Positions 9,224 through 17,633 of a stretch of 64,000 bases of DNA are shown in pieces. Position 1 is the stretch's first letter. The number at the start of each line of letters is the position of its first letter. The stretch is from Pirellula sp. (GTDB lineage Bacteria; Planctomycetota; Planctomycetia; Pirellulales; Pirellulaceae). The translations under genes were made by a program, and so were the position numbers. The stretch covers positions 124,001 through 188,000 of the forward strand of contig JAJTID010000001.1 of assembly GCA_021300155.1 (NCBI GenBank), in the 5' to 3' direction. The notes beneath the pieces are model-generated. The model was not told the origin of the DNA and did not search any database. It saw only the letters and a program-made list of their open reading frames with translations.

Positions 9224-9794
9224 TGGATCGTTGTACTCCAGCAGACTGGTTCGAAATGAACGACTGCTGCATTGCGGGATGGCAGCCCTGTTGGTCATCT
9301 GCTTCTTCTCGGGGATTGAGCTCAAAAACAAATTACAGTACCGTGTCGCGTCCATTGACGAAGAGCGAGAATACCTCAGAGAACTATTAAATTCTGAAAC
9401 TGAATTACGCGTCGCAGTAGACCAACTAAAGCAGCAATACGATGAGTTGGAAGAAGACTACCGAGGGCTCCTAAGCAAGATTCCAATTCGTGTCGTCGAC
9501 TCTGATGTTCTGTCGTCGATACGTAGCATCGCTCAAACCATGCAATGTAGTTTGGTCGACTTTCGCCCTGGCTCGACACAGAAATATCTCGACTACCAAA
9601 CGAGATCGTTTGAATTGCATTTGGAAGGTAAATTCAAAGAACTTTTTCGCTTCTTCGAATCATTGCCCAAGGTCCCGTTTGCCTACCAGATATGTCGCTT
9701 CAAGATTGTCGAGTCAGCCACTGCAGGTGGCCCCTATCGTCTCGACCTCGAGCTCAAGGTGGTGTTCGATCATGCATGGGGGCGAGGAGAGTAA
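9216..9794 (+). CDS. PilO-like inner-membrane assembly protein
   Basis: A 192-residue bitopic protein with one N-terminal transmembrane helix (about 20-40), an acidic coiled coil (about 45-95) and a C-terminal periplasmic domain. This topology matches PilO, which pairs with PilN. Its ATG lies eight bases inside the pilN-like gene, so expression is probably coupled. A longer in-frame start upstream would overlap pilN further and was not chosen. No strong family motif is visible; position between PilN- and PilP-like genes decides the call. Confidence 0.75.
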   Translation: MSSGSLYSSRLVRNERLLHCGMAALLVICFFSGIELKNKLQYRVASIDEEREYLRELLNSETELRVAVDQLKQQYDELEEDYRGLLSKIPIRVVDSDVLSSIRSIAQTMQCSLVDFRPGSTQKYLDYQTRSFELHLEGKFKELFRFFESLPKVPFAYQICRFKIVESATAGGPYRLDLELKVVFDHAWGRGE

Positions 9795-9798
9795 CCAG

Positions 9799-10329
9799 AT
9801 GAATCTCGATAATAAAAAGCAATATGCAAAGATTGCTTTGATCCCAATGCTCGCTCTCGTATTATACGCCGTCTTTCCTCGCACGGAGAATAGAGAAAAT
9901 AATGCCGCCCAAGTGAAGAGTGCTTCGCAATTGAGTAGACTCGATAACCACTCTCGAATTCGCGTGCCGAACTCCACTGCCGCGTTGAGTAAGGAGAAGA
10001 GTACGGAATGGCCTAGTTTCAGCTTATCCGATATCTCGACGATTGATCCGTTTGATAAAGGCATGATCTTTCCGGAGAATGCTGTAAGTACAACCAAGGA
10101 AAGCTCAGCAGATTCATCCCAACCTACGCTAGTATCTTCTCCATTGTTGTCGCACCGAGCGACGAAAGTATCCGACGTAAAGATCCAGGCAATATTCCGG
10201 TCTTCTCGCGGAATAGCAGCGCTAGTCGAGACAAAATTGATTCACGTCGGCGATCGGCTCGACGATGGAACAGAAGTGATGGAAATCACTCCGGAACAAT
10301 TGATTGTTGTCGCTCCATCAGTGGAATAA
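9799..10329 (+). CDS. PilP/GspC-like pilus assembly protein
   Basis: A 176-residue protein with an N-terminal membrane anchor (about 12-27), a long low-complexity linker and a compact C-terminal beta domain around 120-176. The end (QAIFRSSRGIAALVETKLI followed by HVGDRLDDGTEVMEI) resembles the homology-region domain shared by PilP and GspC, which couples the inner-membrane platform to the outer-membrane secretin. It starts four bases after the pilO-like gene and ends the operon; no secretin gene follows, so PilQ/GspD must be encoded elsewhere. Confidence 0.7.
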   Translation: MNLDNKKQYAKIALIPMLALVLYAVFPRTENRENNAAQVKSASQLSRLDNHSRIRVPNSTAALSKEKSTEWPSFSLSDISTIDPFDKGMIFPENAVSTTKESSADSSQPTLVSSPLLSHRATKVSDVKIQAIFRSSRGIAALVETKLIHVGDRLDDGTEVMEITPEQLIVVAPSVE

Positions 10330-10363
10330 GGTCATCCAGCCAACAACATGGTACGGATTCGCA

Positions 10364-10594
10364 CTACACCCAAAAGCTCAACCAGTTCTCCTTCATCCAT
10401 TCGACAAATCCAGCACCGAGCCAGAGGCCGAGAAGTCCACCTGCGATTGCACCAATCAGAATGGTATCGCCGGTAAAGAACGGCGGATCACTGAAGATGA
10501 ACATGCAGGCTCCCAGCCCCAACCCTCCGCCGGCAAGAGCCCCAAAAAAGACTCCAGCGACTAGGTTTCCAAAGTGAGTTTCATCGTTCGACAT
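10364..10594 (-). CDS. Small glycine-rich two-helix membrane protein
   Basis: A 76-residue protein starting MSNDETHFG, with two hydrophobic helices rich in Gly and Ala (about 11-36 and 43-64). The GxxxG-type spacing, as in GALAGGGLGLG and GAIAGGLLGLWLG, is characteristic of glycine-zipper membrane proteins that pack tightly or oligomerise. A longer upstream extension of this frame looks non-coding, so the start is placed at 10594. It is convergent with the pilP-like gene. Function unknown. Confidence 0.6.
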   Translation of the reverse strand: MSNDETHFGNLVAGVFFGALAGGGLGLGACMFIFSDPPFFTGDTILIGAIAGGLLGLWLGAGFVEWMKENWLSFWV

Positions 10595-10792
10595 CGTGGG
10601 CTCTTCGAAGCACTGAATGACTGTTTGTATCGGTATCTTCGAACATTCATTTAGAATCTTGGACTTAATAGGACAGTGTTCCTTCAAACGCGGTATGCCC
10701 CTTCGTCTCCAAAGGAACGATTTCAACCTGGATTTGAAGTCGCTAGATCTGCTACCCTCGTATGTAACGGTTTGTTGGACGAAAGGAAATGT

Positions 10793-11110
10793 ATGGATCG
10801 AATTGGAAATTTCTTGATCGGATTCCTCGCAGGTACTGTCGCACTTTACGCAGTGATGCACTTTACTCTAATCCGCGCAGACGATGGATTTCATTTGATC
10901 CCGAAGATTGCGGCCAAGTTAGATGTCCCGTTCGAAGACGTTCGCGGGATGAAGCTTCGGCAATGGCAGAAAAAACAACCCCTTGCACTTGCTATTGTTC
11001 GTGCACAGAAAGGTCATCTCCTCAAGGATCCATCGCTCTTGGCATTCAAGGAGAATGCAAAACAAGTCCTCGATCGATATCAAGGAAAAACCGCCTTAAC
11101 CGGTGGGTAA
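10793..11110 (+). CDS. Small membrane-anchored hypothetical protein
   Basis: A 105-residue protein with one N-terminal transmembrane helix (about 6-25) and a basic cytoplasmic or periplasmic tail. The ATG at 10793 has a good ribosome-binding site (AAGGA about six bases upstream), which rules out the longer frame. The segment HLIPKIAAKLDVPFEDVRGM is the most distinctive part; it resembles small planctomycete proteins of unknown role. It stands alone between a small membrane protein and the NusG-like gene. Confidence 0.7.
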   Translation: MDRIGNFLIGFLAGTVALYAVMHFTLIRADDGFHLIPKIAAKLDVPFEDVRGMKLRQWQKKQPLALAIVRAQKGHLLKDPSLLAFKENAKQVLDRYQGKTALTGG

Positions 11111-11174
11111 TCCTCTTATCTCTTAAACGGTCTTGCTCCCTGTTATCCTTTTGCTTGGCGAACGCTGGGCTTTG

Positions 11175-11741
11175 TTAGATGACTTCTAATTGGCAGTCGT
11201 CTAAGGCGACACTCGCACCGCGTCCCATGTAGCGAACACTGATGAGAAGCCGAATTTCGTTTTCGCGTCGAATCACGATTCCCTCAAACCCTTTGAAGAC
11301 GCCGGACTTTACTCGCACTTTTTGCCCCGGTTCAATTCGGAGTTCCGGTGCTAGCGGAGCGTCTGTGAGAATCAGTTCTCGAATCTGTCGCAGGTCTTCG
11401 ATCAACTCGCCAGGATTAGGGACTGGCATGAAACGACTGACGCTGCCAGTGCATACAGCTCGGTACCGCTCGACCTCATCCCCCATCATGAAAACGTAAT
11501 TTGGGAAGAGCGGTTCGATGCTCGTTCGAATCCTACCCTGAGGTGAACGGTAGCGTCGGGAAATCGTTGGACCGAAAAATGCGATTTTCTCTTCCAAAAG
11601 CTGACGCATCAGCTTTTTCTCAAATCGCGCCAGGGTGTAAAGTGCCCACCATGGTTTCGAGTCAGCAATTGCCTCTTCCCCCTCTACGGGGGATAGCAAG
11701 TTCAAGGGCCAGATATCTGGCTCAGGTTTGAGCAATGGCAT
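11175..11741 (-). CDS. NusG/RfaH/UpxY-like transcription antitermination factor
   Basis: A 188-residue specialised NusG paralogue. The N-terminal NGN domain starts at about residue 29 (KPWWALYTLARFEKKLMRQL) and includes EPLFPNYVFM, a hallmark of RfaH and UpxY proteins. A KOW motif follows (GQKVRVKSGVFKGFEGIV, about residues 139-156). It lacks the secE/ribosomal-protein neighbourhood of housekeeping nusG, so it probably acts on a particular set of long operons, often surface polysaccharide clusters in related bacteria. Its target is not evident in this window. It is divergent from the outer-membrane-like gene that follows. Confidence 0.87.
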   Translation of the reverse strand: MPLLKPEPDIWPLNLLSPVEGEEAIADSKPWWALYTLARFEKKLMRQLLEEKIAFFGPTISRRYRSPQGRIRTSIEPLFPNYVFMMGDEVERYRAVCTGSVSRFMPVPNPGELIEDLRQIRELILTDAPLAPELRIEPGQKVRVKSGVFKGFEGIVIRRENEIRLLISVRYMGRGASVALDDCQLEVI

Positions 11742-11929
11742 TGGAATATTTACGTTTGAAGAGGTCCGAGACTAGTTGTCTATTTCGGTTCTTTGAGACG
11801 CAGCCCGTATGTGAATCATAGAAGCAAACAAGAAAGGTCAAGGGGGATGCCCTACTAAACGCTAGCTTTGGTGCCTAGTTCCGACTCTATCTTTTTTATC
11901 ACTATAGAACTGCCGGCACAAACCCGATA

Positions 11930-11941
11930 GTTTAGCTAAAC
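11930..11941. promoter_or_regulatory. Perfect 12-bp palindrome in divergent intergenic region
   Basis: GTTTAGCTAAAC is a perfect palindrome about 55 bases upstream of the beta-barrel-like gene and 190 bases upstream of the NusG-like gene. Its size and symmetry fit a dimeric regulator site, but no neighbouring regulator is known to bind it and chance occurrence is possible. Confidence 0.3.
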
Positions 11942-11995
11942 GAAAGTCTATTCTCTCGGAAACAGGTCCGCGTTACCGGAACATATAGCCGTACG

Positions 11996-12976
11996 ATGCA
12001 ATCATTCCTGCTTCGCCTATCCGTCGTGCATTTGGTTGTCTGGCTTGGCATGGCCCAGGCACAAGAGCCTTACCATGGGAAATTGGTCAATCTGGAGGAC
12101 GCGGATTCGGTTCCAACCTATCGACTAGAAGGCGAGGAGCTAGAAGAACTGGAGCTAAGCTCACCTCTGGAACTCGGGAGCGAATCTCGCAGACTGCGTT
12201 TACCTCGCTTAAGGCATGCTGGCCACCATCCCTACACAGATTATCGATTGGATGAAAGTTGGATTTCGTACATGCCGGGCTCTGGGGATGAATTTGGATG
12301 GGTTGATGTCGAAACGACCCCCTACCAACCGAGTGGCTATCGCGGTGGATTCTCGTCTGCGATCGGGTTCCATTTTTTAGGTGGACCTACCGCCGTTGAC
12401 TTGCCGCCGCGCCTTTACGACTTTAGCCTCGGCTACCAGCATCGCGGCAAGCTCGATGATGCCTTTAGCTACGATATTTCGACCAGCATCGGCATGTTCA
12501 GCGATTTTGAGTCGAGTGCGCGGGACGGGGTCCGATTTCCAAGTCATGCCGTCGGAATGTTGCATGTGTCTCCAGAAACCGATTGGGTCTTCGGAATCGA
12601 TTATCTCCATCGCGATGATATCAAGATCTTGCCTGTCGTTGGTATTGCCAGGCACTCAGAGCGGCATCCAGCCATGCGATTCGATTTAGTGTTCCCACGC
12701 CCTCAAATTGAGCTTGCATTGACCTCGGGAAAAACCATTTACCTGGCTGGACGCTTAGGTGGCGGAACTTGGGATATTGAATATCCAAACACCCAAGAAG
12801 ATGTCGTAACCTACAGAGATTATCGATTATTGCTTGGGGTACGAGGACCCAGGAAAGATAGTTCGTCTAGTATTGAGTTTGGCTACGTTTTTGGCCGCAA
12901 AGTTGATTTCCGGACAGCATCCGACGTGACTCGACCTGAGGATGCCTTCATTCTTCGACTGGTTACGACACGTTGA
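11996..12976 (+). CDS. Secreted outer-membrane beta-barrel-like protein (DUF6268-like)
   Basis: A 326-residue protein with a signal peptide ending near AQAQE (about residue 23). The body alternates hydrophobic and polar residues in repeated strands such as FSLGYQHRG, YDISTSIGMFSDF and IYLAGRLGGGTWDIEY, and ends in a strand-like segment near the C terminus. This pattern suits an outer-membrane barrel and resembles DUF6268-type planctomycete proteins. There is no partner gene; substrate and function are unknown. Confidence 0.65.
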   Translation: MQSFLLRLSVVHLVVWLGMAQAQEPYHGKLVNLEDADSVPTYRLEGEELEELELSSPLELGSESRRLRLPRLRHAGHHPYTDYRLDESWISYMPGSGDEFGWVDVETTPYQPSGYRGGFSSAIGFHFLGGPTAVDLPPRLYDFSLGYQHRGKLDDAFSYDISTSIGMFSDFESSARDGVRFPSHAVGMLHVSPETDWVFGIDYLHRDDIKILPVVGIARHSERHPAMRFDLVFPRPQIELALTSGKTIYLAGRLGGGTWDIEYPNTQEDVVTYRDYRLLLGVRGPRKDSSSSIEFGYVFGRKVDFRTASDVTRPEDAFILRLVTTR

Positions 12977-13042
12977 GCGGCCAGATTTTGAGTGGCCAGA
13001 GAGCTGTTTGGCTTTACTCACTGCTTCCAGTAGAATGAAGCC

Positions 13043-13399
13043 ATGGACGATGAAAAAGTATTCCTAAGTCAAATTCCCAAAGCTCAGCCGAGTCGCTATC
13101 AAGCGAAATCGATTTCGAGCATTATTGATCGCTTGATGCTGGAGAAAGGCTACTCTGCTCAGCAGTCGCGTGATTTGATTGAAGAGCAGTGGCGATTGGC
13201 TGTCGGTAGTCTGCTCAGCAGCCAGTCCAAAGTCGGACAAATCAAACGAGGAGTTCTGCAAATTTTTGCAGCCAACGAGATCGTTCGATCGGAATTGGAA
13301 TTCGAAAAGTCCAAAGCATTGAAGCTTCTGCAAGCCGAACTTCCTACCATGCGGATAACCGGCGTAAAAATCCATTTGCAGCGCAGTCAGTTTTCCTGA
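13043..13399 (+). CDS. DciA/DUF721-family protein
   Basis: A 118-residue protein with the DUF721 pattern: a helical N terminus, then a W..AVG box (EEQWRLAVGSLLSSQSKVG) and GVLQIFAANEIVRSELEF. The family includes DciA, the replicative-helicase loader or operator of bacteria that lack DnaC and phage-type DnaI, so a role with DnaB is plausible. The length matches the family. It is monocistronic here; the helicase gene is not in the window. Confidence 0.75.
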   Translation: MDDEKVFLSQIPKAQPSRYQAKSISSIIDRLMLEKGYSAQQSRDLIEEQWRLAVGSLLSSQSKVGQIKRGVLQIFAANEIVRSELEFEKSKALKLLQAELPTMRITGVKIHLQRSQFS

Positions 13400-13641
13400 T
13401 TGCGTGGCAGCATACGTAGGCTGGGACCATTGTCCCGGCCTTCGCTAATCTTATTGCAGAATCCATACGGTCCAGGAAAAAGGTTCCCAACCTCCAGTAA
13501 AGCATAGACTTTTGTCGGCTTTGTACTCCTTGGCGTTTGCTGTGGTAATTCTCGTCTGGATTCGTCGATGACTCGTTTGCTACATTCCTCTGCATGCGAA
13601 CTTCGGCGCCTCCAATCACTCACTCGAATCCTCGAGCTCCG

Positions 13642-14493
13642 ATGAGCGACGTTGGAATATCCACTAGTCGAGGGTACAGAGTTCGGATTTCCATTCTCTC
13701 TCTTTTGTTCCTGTCCGTCGTCTGCAGCGGTTGCAGGATACTGGAACCGATCCCAATACATCGAGTCAGAAACAATCTGCCAACGGATCTGACACCGGAT
13801 CACGAACCAATCATGGAACGGGGGCAACCGCGACGCGTCATCGACGCCTTTGGATGGGTATGGGGAATTCCATCGAAGCTCATGCTGTGGAATCGAAAGG
13901 TCGAATCGCATTCGATTTCGCCAGAGACTGAGCAACGCCTCGAAGAGTACATGGTGGACAATCAGTTGGTGGACGTGAAGGTGCGACTGAACCAATACCG
14001 GCCTCTCGACGATTGGCGTCGATTGGTTCGAAACAAATCCGTTGCGTGGCCGTGGCGTTACACGTTTGGTGTTGTCGCAACCGCAACGGAAACAGTCGTG
14101 CCAGGCAGGCTCTTTGGCGGCGACCATTTCAATCCTTATACTTCGACCATTCACCTCTATAGCGATCTGCCCGCAGTCGCGCTGCACGAAGCTGCGCATG
14201 CTAAGGATTTCTCCAATCGAAAGTTCCCTGGCACTTATGCTGCAGCTTATGTGCTACCCATTGTCCCGTTGTGGCACGAGAGAATCGCGTCGAATGATAT
14301 CCTCGCGTACGTGAGAGACAAGGGAGACGTCGAAGCCCAGCGAGAGGCATATCGGTTGCTTTATCCTGCGTATGGAACGTACGGCGGCAATGCTGCAGGT
14401 GTTGTTTTTCCGACCGCTTCAGCACCTCTCTTTATCGCAGGAGTTCTCGCGGGACATGCCGTGGGACGCTATGAAGCTAATTCGATTCGTTAG
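13642..14493 (+). CDS. Lipoprotein with HExxH zinc-peptidase-like motif
   Basis: About 283 residues from ATG 13642. A hydrophobic signal ends in a lipobox-like SVVCSGC, predicting lipid attachment. A later ALHEAAHAKDF contains HEAAH, an HExxH zinc-binding motif, with further hydrophobic segments near the end (AAAYVLPIVPLW and LFIAGVLAGHAVG). Planctomycete relatives are annotated only as hypothetical. An earlier in-frame ATG at 13594 would give an overlong leader. The 3' end overlaps the convergent ygfZ-like gene by 17 bases. Peptidase activity is inferred, not established. Confidence 0.7.
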   Translation: MSDVGISTSRGYRVRISILSLLFLSVVCSGCRILEPIPIHRVRNNLPTDLTPDHEPIMERGQPRRVIDAFGWVWGIPSKLMLWNRKVESHSISPETEQRLEEYMVDNQLVDVKVRLNQYRPLDDWRRLVRNKSVAWPWRYTFGVVATATETVVPGRLFGGDHFNPYTSTIHLYSDLPAVALHEAAHAKDFSNRKFPGTYAAAYVLPIVPLWHERIASNDILAYVRDKGDVEAQREAYRLLYPAYGTYGGNAAGVVFPTASAPLFIAGVLAGHAVGRYEANSIR

Positions 14494-15421
14494 CTCTAGG
14501 CGAAACGATCTTTGCTATACGATCTGTACCTAGCTTGAGTTCGGTGCCCACCTCAAAATGGCTTCGCTTGACGTAACCCAATGCAACGATCGATCCATCG
14601 GGACGCACACCGACAGAACGAATGGTACCTACTTCTTGATCTCCGCTTCGCAATACCACTTCCTCTTCGTTTTCAAGTGCCGGTGAACGGCCTAAAGAGA
14701 TTTCCAAACGGACTAATTTCTTTTGTACCTGCCCAAGAGCGTCGAGTCGTGCGATCGTTTCTTGTCCCAGATAACACCCTTTGTTAAAGGAAATGGTCTG
14801 CTCATTTCGGTCCAATTCTTGAGGAAGATTTTTTGCGTCCATATCTTGACCTACCCATGGCCAGAACTGATCGATTCGCATGGCCTCCCAACCCTCTCGA
14901 TGTTCCAAACTGCTGGCCACAACCGGTACGCCAAATGCCATCTGAACATCCGCATCTTGGATCGTTGTATCGAGAAGCAGCAGGGCAGATCGATCACCAA
15001 TCCATGGCGCATGAATCCAGAGCCCAGATCGATTTTGGATATCGATCGATTTGCATTGTCCTCGTTCGAGGGTGCCAGAATTCGGTCCCTCCAATTTCGA
15101 AACATCCGAAATCAACCATACTTCATATTGCCAACTCGCATCTTGGATCGTGGCATCCTCCATGATGATGTAGCGATCCAAATGCTTGGACAGTATTTCC
15201 GCTTGGCCTGGTACAGAGACAAAGAGCAACTCTTCCGATATCGCTGCAACAACACCATGCCCGAAGATCTTCCCCTTTGGATCGGTAATGAATGTCTCTT
15301 TGCATTCGCCGGAATGAAGAACGCGGAGGTCTTGTGTTGCTAGATTATTCAGGACCTTGCAGCGATCCTTTCCAAGAATTCGCAACACGGTACATTGCCC
15401 GAGCCTAAAAATGGTTGCCAT
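14477..15421 (-). CDS. ygfZ: YgfZ/GcvT-like tetrahydrofolate-binding protein
   Basis: A 314-residue protein of the YgfZ/GcvT fold. The defining motif is KGCYLGQETIARL, containing the KGCYxGQE signature whose Cys is conserved in YgfZ proteins that help maintain or repair Fe-S enzymes. The start is placed at the ATG at 15421, which has a strong GGAAGGA ribosome-binding site six bases upstream; an in-frame upstream codon would lack one. It stands alone, divergent from the squalene-cyclase-fold gene. No glycine-cleavage genes accompany it, which favours YgfZ over GcvT. Confidence 0.87.
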   Translation of the reverse strand: MATIFRLGQCTVLRILGKDRCKVLNNLATQDLRVLHSGECKETFITDPKGKIFGHGVVAAISEELLFVSVPGQAEILSKHLDRYIIMEDATIQDASWQYEVWLISDVSKLEGPNSGTLERGQCKSIDIQNRSGLWIHAPWIGDRSALLLLDTTIQDADVQMAFGVPVVASSLEHREGWEAMRIDQFWPWVGQDMDAKNLPQELDRNEQTISFNKGCYLGQETIARLDALGQVQKKLVRLEISLGRSPALENEEEVVLRSGDQEVGTIRSVGVRPDGSIVALGYVKRSHFEVGTELKLGTDRIAKIVSPRANESN

Positions 15422-15609
15422 CAAACTTCCTTCCGATATCGTCCAAACAATCCGAACATCCGGCACAGTACGAATCATATCAGCTCGCCTATCCCAATAG
15501 TTTTCGCACGGGAGCCCGAAATTGACCAGCCGAATGTCGCTTCCCTAGAGATTTTAAGGGCCATGATTCTTGCCGATGGTACAATGAATGGATTCCTGGA
15601 TCATCCCTT

Positions 15610-17097
15610 TTGTTGAGTCGTATTCATTCATCTTTTCCTAAGCACGAGATTGCTGTAGTGAGCGGAAGCCAAGCAAAGACACGTTGGATTGCCAGCTTAA
15701 GCAGCTTTGTCGTTCATCTTTTGTTGCTTCTTCTTCTGGCTGTTTGGACCGTCGTTGGTCTTGGTAAAGTTCGAAAGCTTTCCGTGGAGTCCGGGATGAG
15801 TGATGACCATGGGGAACAAGTGGAGACTGTCGAGATTTCTCAATCCTCGGACGCGGACGCTTCGCCTGCAAGCTCGGGAGCCGACACGCTGTCCACGACA
15901 ACCCTCGTTGCCGAAATGCCTGAACTCTTGGATCCACTTTCAGGGCAGACAACAGGACAACTGGAAACGTTGGCCGATGCGATTCGATTCGCAGGCCAAA
16001 CACTTACCAGCGGCCCGACTGGCTTTGTCGGTCTATCCACCGAATCTCGAACTGTCGAGAATCGGCGTGCCGCAGCCGCACGTCATGGCGGAACCGCAGC
16101 TAGCGAAGCAGCGGTCGAAGCTGCACTCGCATACTTGGCTCGTCATCAAAGAAACAATGGCTCTTGGAGCATGGGTTTCGATGTTTGTGGCGAGGAATGT
16201 ACAGACGGGTGCATTGATCTCGACAAAAAGGACATTGCAGCCACGGGGCTTGCATTGCTCTGCTTTCTTGGGGCTGGGCATACGATGCACCAAGGGGAGT
16301 ACAGCGACAACGTGAGTCGAGGTGTTTACTATCTTGTTCAAAACATGAAGTTTCGAAAAGATGGAACCCAAGGCTATTGGCTTACAGAACAAGCCGCAGC
16401 ACAGATGTATGAAAACGGAATTGCAACGCTCGCACTTTGTGAATCGCTCCAAATGACAGGCGATACGTCCCTCAAGGGACCATGTCAGGCTGCGATCAAC
16501 TACATCGTTGCCGCTCAACACAAAGACGGCGGCTGGGGATATCATCCATCGACCCCCGGCGATTTATCGATCGTTGGCTGGCAGATGATGGCTTTAAAAA
16601 GCGCCTCAGCCGCCGGTATCAAAGTCATTCACGAGACGCTACATCTGGCGGATAACTTCCTCAAGAGGGAAGCTAGCGGTCCGTTTCTGTATACCTATCG
16701 CCGGGGAAAGCCAACTGCTTCCATGACAGCGATTGGAAACTTGATTCGTATCTTTCGAGGAATCACTCTAACAGATGGCGGTCTGATGCGAGCCAATGAT
16801 TACATCGCCAAGCAAGGGCCTTCGCGAGTTGACAGCTACTACAACTATTACGCAACTCAGTTCATGTTTCAAATGGGTGGCGAACGATGGAAGAACTGGA
16901 ACCTCGTGATGCGAGAACTCTTGGTGCAAACCCAGGTACAGCAAGGGCACATGGCTGGCAGTTGGTACACGGACGGAGAGCTACCGTACCCTAACGCCGG
17001 AAGAATTTATATCACGACCATGAATTGCCTCACGCTCGAGGTCTACTATCGTTACTTGCCAGTCTACGAATCCTCGACAGACGAATTCAAATTCTGA
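15610..17097 (+). CDS. Membrane-anchored terpenoid-cyclase-fold (prenyltransferase/squalene oxidase repeat) protein
   Basis: About 495 residues. An N-terminal hydrophobic helix (VVHLLLLLLLAVWTVVGL) anchors it, followed by a low-complexity linker and an alpha/alpha-barrel with repeated motifs such as AALAYLARHQRNNGSW, IATLALCESLQ and YIVAAQHKDGGWGY. These are the QW-type repeats of squalene cyclases and related proteins, but the DxDD catalytic motif of hopene cyclases is not visible, so it is likely a non-catalytic or differently active relative. The start is uncertain: TTG 15610 is the longest, GTG 15658 is an alternative, and neither has a clear ribosome-binding site. Confidence 0.75.
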   Translation: MLSRIHSSFPKHEIAVVSGSQAKTRWIASLSSFVVHLLLLLLLAVWTVVGLGKVRKLSVESGMSDDHGEQVETVEISQSSDADASPASSGADTLSTTTLVAEMPELLDPLSGQTTGQLETLADAIRFAGQTLTSGPTGFVGLSTESRTVENRRAAAARHGGTAASEAAVEAALAYLARHQRNNGSWSMGFDVCGEECTDGCIDLDKKDIAATGLALLCFLGAGHTMHQGEYSDNVSRGVYYLVQNMKFRKDGTQGYWLTEQAAAQMYENGIATLALCESLQMTGDTSLKGPCQAAINYIVAAQHKDGGWGYHPSTPGDLSIVGWQMMALKSASAAGIKVIHETLHLADNFLKREASGPFLYTYRRGKPTASMTAIGNLIRIFRGITLTDGGLMRANDYIAKQGPSRVDSYYNYYATQFMFQMGGERWKNWNLVMRELLVQTQVQQGHMAGSWYTDGELPYPNAGRIYITTMNCLTLEVYYRYLPVYESSTDEFKF

Positions 17098-17120
17098 CCG
17101 CGTCTCGACGAGACGCGGTC
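17096..17120. terminator. Perfect 12-bp-stem hairpin terminator between convergent genes
   Basis: GACCGCGTCTCG pairs perfectly with CGAGACGCGGTC around a single central base (effectively an 11-bp stem with a 3-base loop). It begins at the stop codon of the cyclase-fold gene and is followed by TT and an A-rich stretch. It sits between two convergent genes, so it probably stops transcription from both sides. Confidence 0.75.
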
Positions 17121-17147
17121 TTACAGAAAGATAATCAAGCGTTACGA

Positions 17148-17633
17148 TCAAAGAATCTCAATCTTCTTTGGTTGCACTTGAGGTTTCTTGTTCAGTCGAA
17201 TGGACAGGATACCATCCACAAGCGAAGCTTGAACGGTATCAGGATCGTAGTTTTCACCAACCGAGATTCGCTGCTTGAACAATCCATAGCGGAATGAATT
17301 GTGAAGCGTCTTGTGTTCCCCCAAGTCTGGAGCTTTTCGTTCGGCCTGAAGGTTTAAATATCCGTTCTCGTAAGTGACGGAAACTGCGTCCTTGGAGACA
17401 CCTGGTAGTTCGACATCAATCTGAAGGGCGTCCTCCTTTTCCCAGACGTGCAACGGTGCCTTCCATGTCTGGAGCGGCTTTTGACCATTGGACGTTTCGT
17501 CAGTACTACCCTCTGTGGCGCAACCTGTTCGTTTGTCTCCAAAAAAATGTTCTAGCAAGCCATCGAGTTCGCGACCTACCACGGCCAATGACTCCGGCGA
17601 AATTGAACAACCGTTATGCAAAAATCTTGACAT
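17148..17633 (-). CDS. hsp20: Small heat-shock protein, Hsp20 family
   Basis: A 161-residue protein with an alpha-crystallin domain from about residue 57: LQIDVELPGVSKDAVSVTYE, then FRYGLFKQRISVGE and VDGILSIRLNKKPQVQPKKIEI. These are classic Hsp20 landmarks, including an I-x-I-like tail. The N-terminal 55 residues vary, as usual for this family. A very strong ribosome-binding site (GGGAGGA, six to seven bases before the ATG) suggests high expression. It holds unfolded proteins in an ATP-independent way. Confidence 0.93.
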   Translation of the reverse strand: MSRFLHNGCSISPESLAVVGRELDGLLEHFFGDKRTGCATEGSTDETSNGQKPLQTWKAPLHVWEKEDALQIDVELPGVSKDAVSVTYENGYLNLQAERKAPDLGEHKTLHNSFRYGLFKQRISVGENYDPDTVQASLVDGILSIRLNKKPQVQPKKIEIL

